A stretch of DNA of 64,000 bases from Oscillospiraceae bacterium (lineage in GTDB: Bacteria; Bacillota; Clostridia; Oscillospirales; Acutalibacteraceae), in the NCBI GenBank assembly GCA_022650455.1, contig JALCPO010000001.1:62001-126000 (forward strand). Direction: 5' to 3'. The notes beneath the pieces were generated by a model. That model was not told the origin of the DNA. It saw nothing but the letters and a program-made list of their open reading frames with translations, and did no database searches. This document shows positions 41,398-48,795 of the stretch, in pieces. Every line of letters starts with the position of its first letter. Position 1 is the stretch's first letter. The translations under genes were made by a program, and so were the position numbers.

Positions 41398-41426
41398 ATT
41401 ATAGTAGAAAAACGGGAGGTTGTCAA
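41398..41426 (-). promoter_or_regulatory. Perfect-consensus sigma-A promoter for gene 40017-41252
   Basis: Minus strand TTGACA-N17-TATAAT. Confidence 0.8.
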
Positions 41427-41489
41427 CAAAATCCACAAAAAACAGACGGCCCCACCGTTTGAATCGGTGAAGCCGCCCGGAAGGGAAGG

Positions 41490-42128
41490 TCAGACCGTCT
41501 GCCGCAGAAAGGCGTTGAAACGCTCAATCACATTGGCGTCGCCGACGATCAGGACGCGGTCGTTCTGGTCGAACGCATAGTACGGACCGGGGGAAACGAT
41601 AATGTTGTTGTCCTGGATGACGCCGATGATGGTTGCGCCCGTATTGTGCCAGACCTGAAGGTCGCCGATGCTTTTTCCGACGACGTGGGAGCGCGGCGGA
41701 AGCGAAACCTCAACCGGCGTGATGACGTCGGAGCGCCGGTATTTGTACATGTCGATGATTTTTTCCGCGAGGGCGATATATTCCTTTTCCAGCGCGCAGC
41801 GCCTGTCGGCCAGGAGGGAAAGCTGGACGCGCATGTCGCTTACGCTTTCGTCCTCCTTAAAGCTTTTTACGAACCGGATCGCCTGCTCTTTGGAAACGAC
41901 GACGATGCCGCTCCCCAGCAGGATTTCGACAACTTTTTTGTCGGACAGGATGGACATGGCCCGTCGTATGGTTTCGGGCGAGACCTTATATTCGGACGCC
42001 AGGAGAGACCGGCCTTTCAGCTTTTCGCCTTCCCGGATGTCGCCGGACGCGATCCTGGCGGAAAGATCGACCGCGATTTTCAGGTACCGCGGAATCGTAT
42101 ACTGCATCGGACTGGGCATTTTCATCAA
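41490..42128 (-). CDS. GntR-type winged-helix regulator with C-terminal RCK_C (TrkA_C) domain, BusR-like architecture
   Basis: wHTH 'GRSLLASEYKVSPETIRRAMSILSDKKVVEI'; C-terminal 'VGKSIGDLQVWHNTGATIIGVIQDNNIIVSPGPYYAFDQNDRVLIVG'. Confidence 0.85.
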   Translation of the reverse strand: MMKMPSPMQYTIPRYLKIAVDLSARIASGDIREGEKLKGRSLLASEYKVSPETIRRAMSILSDKKVVEILLGSGIVVVSKEQAIRFVKSFKEDESVSDMRVQLSLLADRRCALEKEYIALAEKIIDMYKYRRSDVITPVEVSLPPRSHVVGKSIGDLQVWHNTGATIIGVIQDNNIIVSPGPYYAFDQNDRVLIVGDANVIERFNAFLRQTV

Positions 42129-42197
42129 CAGCTTTCTGAAACGGATCGTCCCATCCCGGGGAAGGGCGCGGGGCCGCTGCGGTTTGGGCCAACGTTG

Positions 42198-42226
42198 ATT
42201 ATAGCATCAATAAATCCGATTATCAA
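42198..42226 (-). promoter_or_regulatory. Sigma-A-like promoter of the GntR-RCK_C gene
   Basis: Minus strand TTGATA-N17-TATAAT. Confidence 0.7.
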
Positions 42227-42314
42227 TGGGGAGAATGCCGTTCCGCGGACGGAATCCCGGAAACCGCCCGGGAAGCGGCGGACCGAAAGCCGGGAGGCTT
42301 CTCTCTGCCCCACT

Positions 42315-42346
42315 TGCTATTTTACGCTTTAAAGTGTAAAATAGCA
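42315..42346. repeat. 32-bp near-perfect palindrome upstream of DAHP synthase gene
   Basis: TGCTATTTTACGCTTTAAAGTGTAAAATAGCA, one mismatched pair. Confidence 0.7.
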
Positions 42347-42421
42347 GGGACGGCCTCTTTCGCTTTCCCGCATCCGGCGGGACGGAAACGGCCGTGATTC
42401 CAATCGATGGGAGCTTCTGCA

Positions 42422-43435
42422 ATGATTATCGTAATGAAACGGTCCTGCACCGAGCGGGACGTCGACCAGGTCGTCCGGGTCTTGAAGGAGCACGGGCTGG
42501 GCGCGAATCTGTCCACCGGCTCGCAGGCGACCATCGTGGGCGTGCTGGGGGACAAGACCCGCCTGCGCGGCGTCAACCTGGAGCTGATGGACGGCGTGGA
42601 GAAATGCGTGCCCATCATGCATTCCTATAAGCTGGCGAGCCGCGAAATGGTCCCCGAGGGCCGCACCGTCCGTGTGGGAAGGGAAGTCATCGGCGCCAAA
42701 AAGCTCTGCATGATCGCCGGTCCCTGCGCGGTGGAGAGCGAGGAGCAGATGATGAAGGCGGCGGCCGGAGTCAAGGCGGCGGGGGCGGCTTTCCTGCGCG
42801 GCGGTGCGTACAAGCCCCGCACGTCGCCGTATTCGTTTCAGGGCATGGAAGAGGAAGGGCTGAAGATACTCCGGAAGGCGGCGGACGCCTATGGCCTGAA
42901 AACCGTGACGGAGATCACCGACCACGACCTGATCGAAACCGCCGCGCCGTACTGCGACATGTTCCAGATCGGCGCGCGCAACATGCAGAATTTCCGCCTT
43001 CTGAAAGCCGTCGGCCGCACGAAGACCCCCGTGCTTTTAAAACGCGGCATCGCGAACACCATTGAGGAATGGCTCGATGCCGCCGAGTATATTATGAGCG
43101 AGGGGAACTGCGGCGTCGTCCTCTGCGAACGCGGAATCCGCACGTTTGAGACCGCCACCCGCAACACACTGGACATTTCCGCCGTTCCGGTCGTGCGCGA
43201 ACGGAGCTGCCTGCCGATTCTCATCGACCCGTCGCACGCCGCCGGGAAAGCCGCTTACGTCGAGTCGCTTTCGCTCGCGGGCATCGCCGCGGGCGCGGAC
43301 GGCCTGATCATCGAAGTGCACCCGAACCCGAGGCAGGCGCTCAGCGACGCCGCCCAGCAGCTTACGCCGGAAGCATACGGGGAGCTGTTCCAAAAAGTCC
43401 GCCGTGTTGCCGCGGCCGTCGGCCGGGAAATCTGA
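42422..43435 (+). CDS. aroF: 3-deoxy-7-phosphoheptulonate synthase (DAHP synthase, AroF/AroH-type with N-terminal FeS/ACT-like domain)
   Basis: 'MIAGPCAVESEEQM', 'FLRGGAYKPRTSPYSFQG', 'PILIDPSHAAGK'. Confidence 0.93.
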   Translation: MIIVMKRSCTERDVDQVVRVLKEHGLGANLSTGSQATIVGVLGDKTRLRGVNLELMDGVEKCVPIMHSYKLASREMVPEGRTVRVGREVIGAKKLCMIAGPCAVESEEQMMKAAAGVKAAGAAFLRGGAYKPRTSPYSFQGMEEEGLKILRKAADAYGLKTVTEITDHDLIETAAPYCDMFQIGARNMQNFRLLKAVGRTKTPVLLKRGIANTIEEWLDAAEYIMSEGNCGVVLCERGIRTFETATRNTLDISAVPVVRERSCLPILIDPSHAAGKAAYVESLSLAGIAAGADGLIIEVHPNPRQALSDAAQQLTPEAYGELFQKVRRVAAAVGREI

Positions 43436-43591
43436 GCCGTTCCTCTTTCTATATATAATAGAAAAGGAGCGGGAAGATTTCGGCGCATCCCGGCGCGGGG
43501 ATTTTCCTTTTTTCCCCGCGGTTTTCCTTCCTATTATATAGAGGAATATGAAAGGGGTGGAGGCAGCCGTTTTTCCCAGGGCTGTTTCCGC

Positions 43592-43621
43592 GTTTCCGGC
43601 GGTTCGGAAGCCGCCGGAAAC
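43592..43621. other. Perfect 11-bp stem hairpin in aroF-bioY spacer
   Basis: GTTTCCGGCGG-TTCGGAAG-CCGCCGGAAAC. Confidence 0.6.
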
Positions 43622-43672
43622 CGGTTCCCCTTTCCCGGTTCCGGGCAGGATCCGGGACCATTTTCTGCTGCA

Positions 43673-43706
43673 ATTGTAAACTTTAAAAATGAAATTAGTT
43701 GACAAT
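43673..43706. promoter_or_regulatory. BirA-type biotin operator at bioY
   Basis: ATTGTAAAC-N16-GTTGACAAT; right half overlaps -35 TTGACA (N17 TATACT). Confidence 0.8.
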
Positions 43707-43727
43707 TTGGCGAAACTTTCCTATACT
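43701..43727 (+). promoter_or_regulatory. Sigma-A promoter of bioY
   Basis: TTGACA-N17-TATACT (hexamers at about 43699 and 43722). Confidence 0.75.
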
Positions 43728-43743
43728 TAAGGGACAAGGAGGG

Positions 43744-44301
43744 ATGAAAATGAAAAAAACGTCAACCTTTCAACTGACGGCGTGGGCATTGTTCACGGCC
43801 CTGACCGCCGTGCTGGCCCAGTTCTCCATTCCCATCGGCCCGGTGCCGATTTCCCTGGCGACGCTTGCGGTCTACCTGGCGGGCGGAATTCTCGGCGCTG
43901 CCGGCGGCGCCGCCAGCCAGGCGGTTTATGTGCTGCTGGGCGCTGTGGGTGTCCCGGTATATGCCGGGTTCAGCGGGGGCGCCGGAGTCCTTGCGGGCCC
44001 GACCGGAGGCTACCTGGTCGGCTATGTGGTATGCGCGTGGATCGTGGGCGTCCTGGGGAGCCGCTTCCGCCGGAAAACGGTTCCGCTGGTTCTGGCGATG
44101 ATCCTCGGCACCACGGCCCTCTACTTCCTGGGGACGGTGTGGTTCCTGTTCGTCACGAAGCGCGGACTGTGGGAATCCCTGACGCTCTGCGTGTTCCCGT
44201 TCCTGCCGGGCGACGCGGCAAAAATCGTCGTTTCCGCCCTGCTTGCGCTGCAGCTCGGCAAGGTTTTTGACCGCATGCGCCCCGGAACGAGCGCGGCATG
44301 A
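43744..44301 (+). CDS. bioY: Biotin transporter BioY (ECF S component)
   Basis: 'LTAVLAQFSIPIGPVPISLATLAVYLAGGILG', 'GGAGVLAGPTGGYLVGY'. Confidence 0.95.
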   Translation: MKMKKTSTFQLTAWALFTALTAVLAQFSIPIGPVPISLATLAVYLAGGILGAAGGAASQAVYVLLGAVGVPVYAGFSGGAGVLAGPTGGYLVGYVVCAWIVGVLGSRFRRKTVPLVLAMILGTTALYFLGTVWFLFVTKRGLWESLTLCVFPFLPGDAAKIVVSALLALQLGKVFDRMRPGTSAA

Positions 44302-44711
44302 ACGAGCCGGTTCTTCTGCGCCCGCACCATGCGCTCTGCCTGCACTACTTTATCGGAAAGGGATACGGGTGTGGATTTGTGGAAAACATGTTCCACATCA
44401 AGCGGTTTCTTTGTGGAAGAAGCCTACGGACGGTGGTTCTCCACAACGGGGCGGACTGCATCTGCGCCGCCTGCCCGAACCGGAGGAACGGCGGCTGCAT
44501 GTCGTCGGAAAAAGTCGCGCGCTATGACCGCGAATGTCTGAAAGCCTGCGGACTGGCCTTCGGGCAGGCCTTTCCGTGGCCGGAGCTCTGCCGCCGGGTC
44601 CGGAAAGCAATTCTGGAAAAACCGGGAGTGCGGGCCGGGATCTGCTTCGACTGTTTGTGGAAAACTCTTTGTCAACAACAAGATGTTGAAAAGTCGGTCG
44701 AAAATGTTTAA
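44298..44711 (+). CDS. DUF1284 family cysteine-rich protein
   Basis: 'LLRPHHALCLHYFIGKGY', 'CICAACPNRRNGGC'; ATG overlaps the bioY stop. Confidence 0.82.
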   Translation: MNEPVLLRPHHALCLHYFIGKGYGCGFVENMFHIKRFLCGRSLRTVVLHNGADCICAACPNRRNGGCMSSEKVARYDRECLKACGLAFGQAFPWPELCRRVRKAILEKPGVRAGICFDCLWKTLCQQQDVEKSVENV

Positions 44712-44753
44712 AACTCATCCGATATTACGAACTGGAAACAGTTTGCCTGTCAG

Positions 44754-44787
44754 AAAAGGGGACGGCGGAAAGCGCCGGGCCCTTTTT
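44754..44787 (+). terminator. Rho-independent terminator after bioY-DUF1284
   Basis: AAAAGGG-gacGGCGgaaagCGCCggg-CCCTTTTT. Confidence 0.7.
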
Positions 44788-44796
44788 CACGCTTTT

Positions 44797-44830
44797 ATTG
44801 TAAACTTATAATAATGATATAGTTTACAAT
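44797..44830. promoter_or_regulatory. Second, perfect BirA-type operator with no apparent biotin gene downstream
   Basis: ATTGTAAAC-N16-GTTTACAAT; TTTTCA-N17-TATAAT plus-strand promoter overlaps it. Confidence 0.8.
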
Positions 44831-45107
44831 TTAGCTCCGCCCGGAAGCCGGTGCGGCAGAGAGGTTCCGGGCGCGCCCGGCAAATACGGCGGGCCGGGGT
44901 CCGGCAGCGCAAAATTTGAAATGAACCGAAAGCAAGGAAAAGCAACAGCACATAAATGGGAGAAAACGAGAGGTAGAAGGAAATAAATTAAAAAAACGGG
45001 CACGGGACTCTTGACATGCCCGCGGCCCGGTGGTAGACTGGTAGAAGTAATTTTGCGCACCCGTATGCGGTGCGCCGTAGCCCATAAAATTCGGGAGGGA
45101 AATTTTT

Positions 45108-45536
45108 ATGTCCACCTATATGCCAAAAGCCGGCGACATCCAGCGCAAATGGTATGTGATCGACGCCGCAGGAAAACCGCTCGGCCGCGTTGCCGCGCAG
45201 GCCGCCGCTTTGCTGCGCGGCAAGCACAAGGTCATCTTTGCGCCCCATGCCGACTGCGGCGACTATGTCGTCGTCATCAACTGCAGGAACGCGGTGCTTA
45301 CCGGCAAAAAACGTGAGAACAAAGTCTGGTACCATCCGACCCTTTACATCGGCCACATGAAAAAGGTCGGCTACAAGACCCTGATGGAGGAAAAACCGTG
45401 CAAGGCCATGGAACTTGCCGTAAGAGGCATGATTCCGGACACGACGCTCGGCCGGACCGCAATGACAAGGCTGCACCTTTTTGAAGGCGCCGAGCATACC
45501 CACGCCGCGCAGAAGCCGCAGGCCTGGGAACTGTAA
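45108..45536 (+). CDS. rplM: 50S ribosomal protein L13
   Basis: 'WYVIDAAGKPLGRVAAQAAALLRGKHK', 'NAVLTGKKRENKVWYHPTLYIGHMK'. Confidence 0.97.
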   Translation: MSTYMPKAGDIQRKWYVIDAAGKPLGRVAAQAAALLRGKHKVIFAPHADCGDYVVVINCRNAVLTGKKRENKVWYHPTLYIGHMKKVGYKTLMEEKPCKAMELAVRGMIPDTTLGRTAMTRLHLFEGAEHTHAAQKPQAWEL

Positions 45537-45551
45537 GGGGGAGAATCTACG

Positions 45552-45953
45552 ATGTACGAGAAAGCACCATATTTTTACGGGACAGGCAGAAGGAAAAGCA
45601 GCGTCGCGCGCGTCCGGATTTACCAGGGCTCCGGCAAGATCACCGTGAACGACCGCAACGTGGAGGATTACTTCGGCCTCGACACTCTGAAGGCGATTGT
45701 GCGCCAGCCGCTCGTGCTGACGGGAACGAACGACCGGTTCGATGTTGTCTGCCGCGTTGCCGGCGGCGGCGTGACCGGCCAGGCCGGGGCGATCCGCCAC
45801 GGGATCGCGCGGGCCCTGCTCCAGTACGATTCCGAGAATCTGCGCGCAACCCTCAAAAAAGCGGGCCTTCTGACCCGTGACCCGAGGATGAAGGAACGCA
45901 AGAAGTACGGCCTGAAAGCGGCCCGCCGCGCGCCCCAGTTCAGCAAGCGGTAA
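45552..45953 (+). CDS. rpsI: 30S ribosomal protein S9
   Basis: '[26 protein letters not shown]' ... '[12 protein letters not shown]'. Confidence 0.97.
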   Translation: MYEKAPYFYGTGRRKSSVARVRIYQGSGKITVNDRNVEDYFGLDTLKAIVRQPLVLTGTNDRFDVVCRVAGGGVTGQAGAIRHGIARALLQYDSENLRATLKKAGLLTRDPRMKERKKYGLKAARRAPQFSKR

Positions 45954-45971
45954 TGTTCGCAAAATTTTTGG

Positions 45972-46001
45972 AACGGCTCCCGGTTTCGGGGGCCGTTTTT
46001 T
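45972..46001 (+). terminator. Rho-independent terminator after rpsI
   Basis: ACGGCtCCCG-GTTT-CGGGgGCCGT followed by T7. Confidence 0.85.
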
Positions 46002-46355
46002 TGTCGGCGGACAAGGGGTGCGGCCGCACCCCTCCGTTCGTGCAATTTCGGGAAAACCCGACATCTGCGCCAATCGGGAAAGGTTTCGCCGGCAATCCAG
46101 GCCCGGCGCCTGCTCCGGGGATTTGCGCGGGCGAAGCCTGCCGGAAAATTCATTCCATAATAAAATAAAAACAGCCGTGTAATACTTGTAACAAGTTTGT
46201 AACCACCCATTTTCTTGCAATTTGCACAGAAATCGCTTGACCCTCGGGGGCAGGAAGCAGCCAAAAACTGCCACAATCGAAAAGTTTTTAGCCGATGGAG
46301 AATATAACAAATTTGTAATTTGTGCAAACCGTACAAATTGCAGTCGGAAATGAAT

Positions 46356-46384
46356 TTGACATATGGTCATTCAGTGAATATAAT
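46356..46384 (+). promoter_or_regulatory. Perfect-consensus sigma-A promoter
   Basis: TTGACA-N17-TATAAT upstream of the YabE-like gene. Confidence 0.8.
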
Positions 46385-46472
46385 ATCTCGCATCGATGCG
46401 CCTCTTCGATCAGCGAATATCTGGCGGGTGGGGGCAAGGCCCTAAAAACGGCCCGCAGATTCAAAGAAAAGG

Positions 46473-47894
46473 GTGAATTTATTGCAGATTTTTCGATCTT
46501 TTGTCCTGAAAAGGGCAATTGTGGAATTAAAGAGCATCGCGGCCCGCTTCCGGGAGTCCCTGCGCGGTGCGGCGAACCGCCTGCGCCTGCCGTTCCGGCG
46601 GGCCGGAGACGTCCGCCTGTCCGTCCGCAGGGGGCGGGATGCCGCCGTCCGGTTCGCAGAGAATCTGGCGGGCCGTCTGAAAGCCATGGACGAGGAGCGG
46701 AAGGCCCGGTATAAGCGCCAGGCGGTTTCGCTTCTGGTGATCGGCTGTATCGCCGGCGGGACTGCGGCCGCCACGGCCGCGGCGGCCAAATGGGGATACG
46801 TTGCGCGGGACGGCAGGGCCGTCCGGCCGTCTTTCATCATCAATACGTCATCCACCGGGGCGATCCTGGAGAAGGCGGGCGTATCCCTGGCGAAGGACGA
46901 CCTTGTGCAGGCCCGGACGGAGTCTTCGGGGAACATTGACGTGACGGTGAAAACCGCCAAACATGTGAAGGTCGAAGCGGACGGAAAGACACAGCCCGTC
47001 CTGCTGCATTACGGGGATACGGTTTCCGACGCTCTTCAAAAAGCGGGGGTGGCCGTCGGCGAGAACGACGCCGTCAACGTGCTGCGTATGGCAAAGGTGT
47101 GGGACGGCATGACCATAAAAGTCCTGCGGAAATACACGGTCAGCGTGACGGCGGACGGAAAGACCGTCAGAAGTCCGGTTTGGGAAGGCAGCGTTTCCAG
47201 CGCGCTTCAGCAGCTGAGCGTTGCCCTCGGTCCGGAAGATTCTCCGGACGTGAACCCGGACGCGGCCGTTGCGGAAGGCATGAGCATCAAGGTCAGCCGC
47301 GTCACTTACCGCGACGTGACCGCCACGGAGCCGATCCCCTTCCAGACGGTGACACAGAAGGACAGCACTCTGGCTGCCGGGAAGAAATCCGTCAAAACGG
47401 ACGGGCAGAACGGCGTGAAGACCGTTGTTTCCCGCCAGAAGCTCTCGGACGGAAAGGTCGTCCAGAGCACCGTCGTCAAAACGGAGATCACGAAGCAGCC
47501 GGTCAGCCGGGTGGTTGCGGTCGGAACCAAACGGATCCGCAGCGCTTCCGCCGCGGCCCGCGCGGACGGGACGCTGATCGACCGGAACGGCCGGCCGGTC
47601 CGTTATAAAAAGCTCCTGCGGGGCCGCTGCACGGCCTACTACGCCGGAACCACGACGGCCACCGGCCTTCCGGCCGCGTACGGGCGCGTCGCGGTGAACC
47701 CGAATGTGATTCCCTACGGCACAAGGCTTTATATCTGTTCGCCGGACGGCCGGCTGGTCTACGGCTACGCCGTTGCCGCCGACACGGGCGGCGCGGCCAT
47801 GAGCAACGCCATCCTTGCCGACCTGTATTATCCGAGCTACGAGCAGTGCGTGCGCGTTGGCTCGCGCACCATGAACGTCTATCTCCTCGGCTGA
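46473..47894 (+). CDS. YabE/Rpf-like cell-wall protein: DUF348 repeats, G5 domain, C-terminal 3D domain
   Basis: DUF348-type repeats, G5-type region, 3D domain 'RCTAYYAG...GRVAVNPNVIPYGTRLYI...VAADTGGAAM'. Confidence 0.88.
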   Translation: MNLLQIFRSFVLKRAIVELKSIAARFRESLRGAANRLRLPFRRAGDVRLSVRRGRDAAVRFAENLAGRLKAMDEERKARYKRQAVSLLVIGCIAGGTAAATAAAAKWGYVARDGRAVRPSFIINTSSTGAILEKAGVSLAKDDLVQARTESSGNIDVTVKTAKHVKVEADGKTQPVLLHYGDTVSDALQKAGVAVGENDAVNVLRMAKVWDGMTIKVLRKYTVSVTADGKTVRSPVWEGSVSSALQQLSVALGPEDSPDVNPDAAVAEGMSIKVSRVTYRDVTATEPIPFQTVTQKDSTLAAGKKSVKTDGQNGVKTVVSRQKLSDGKVVQSTVVKTEITKQPVSRVVAVGTKRIRSASAAARADGTLIDRNGRPVRYKKLLRGRCTAYYAGTTTATGLPAAYGRVAVNPNVIPYGTRLYICSPDGRLVYGYAVAADTGGAAMSNAILADLYYPSYEQCVRVGSRTMNVYLLG

Positions 47895-48133
47895 ACACAG
47901 CCGCGGCGAAGGGGCGGAGAGCGGAAGCTCCCCGCTTTTTTTGTGCCGTGCCTGGGGCGGGTGCAAAAAACGGCGGGCCGCATACAATGGAATGCGGGGC
48001 AAATATATTTCAACCGCTTCATCATAGATGTCCGCCGGGGGTCCGTCTCTCCGGCGGACGTTTGTTTCCCCGCGCATTGGCAGTTGAAATCGTCCCCCGA
48101 TTGGGTTACAATAAGAGCCGGGGGATTGATGAC

Positions 48134-48778
48134 ATGATTGTTGCACCGTCGATACTTGCATCGGACTTTTCCAACCTCAGCGATGAAATCATCCGCATGG
48201 ATATCTCCGGGGCGGACTGGATCCATCTGGACGTGATGGACGGTCACTTCGTCCCGAACCTCACGTTCGGCCCGCCGGTGATCGCGGCGATCCGCCAGTA
48301 CACTGACAAGCCTTTCGACGTTCATCTGATGATTGACGACCCGCTGCGCTATCTTCCGGAATTCCGGAAAGCCGGCGCGGATATTATTTCCTTCCACCTG
48401 GAAGCCTCGGGCGACCCGCGGAAAACGATCGACGCCATCCGGAAGAGCGGGGCGAAGCCCGCGGTCGCCATCAAGCCCGCCACGCCGGCGGAAGCCGTTT
48501 TCCCGTACCTCGACGGGCTGTTCATGGTGCTGGTCATGACGGTGGAACCCGGGTTCGGCGGCCAGAAGTTCATGGCGGACATGATGCCGAAGGTCCGGGC
48601 CCTCAAGGAAAAGAGGCCGGACCTGCTCGTCGAGGTCGACGGCGGCATCAATGCCGAAACGGCCCGCACCGCCGCGCTCGCCGGCGTGGACGTCTGCGTG
48701 GCGGGGACGGCCGTCTTCGGCGCGCAGGATGCGGCCAAGGCGATCCGCGGGCTGAAGGACGCGGACGGCGAATTATAA
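48134..48778 (+). CDS. rpe: Ribulose-phosphate 3-epimerase
   Basis: MIVAPSILASDFSNLSDEI...WIHLDVMDGHFVPNLTFGP; 'MTVEPGFGGQKF'. Confidence 0.96.
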   Translation: MIVAPSILASDFSNLSDEIIRMDISGADWIHLDVMDGHFVPNLTFGPPVIAAIRQYTDKPFDVHLMIDDPLRYLPEFRKAGADIISFHLEASGDPRKTIDAIRKSGAKPAVAIKPATPAEAVFPYLDGLFMVLVMTVEPGFGGQKFMADMMPKVRALKEKRPDLLVEVDGGINAETARTAALAGVDVCVAGTAVFGAQDAAKAIRGLKDADGEL

Positions 48779-48795
48779 AAGACGGAGGATGTCGG

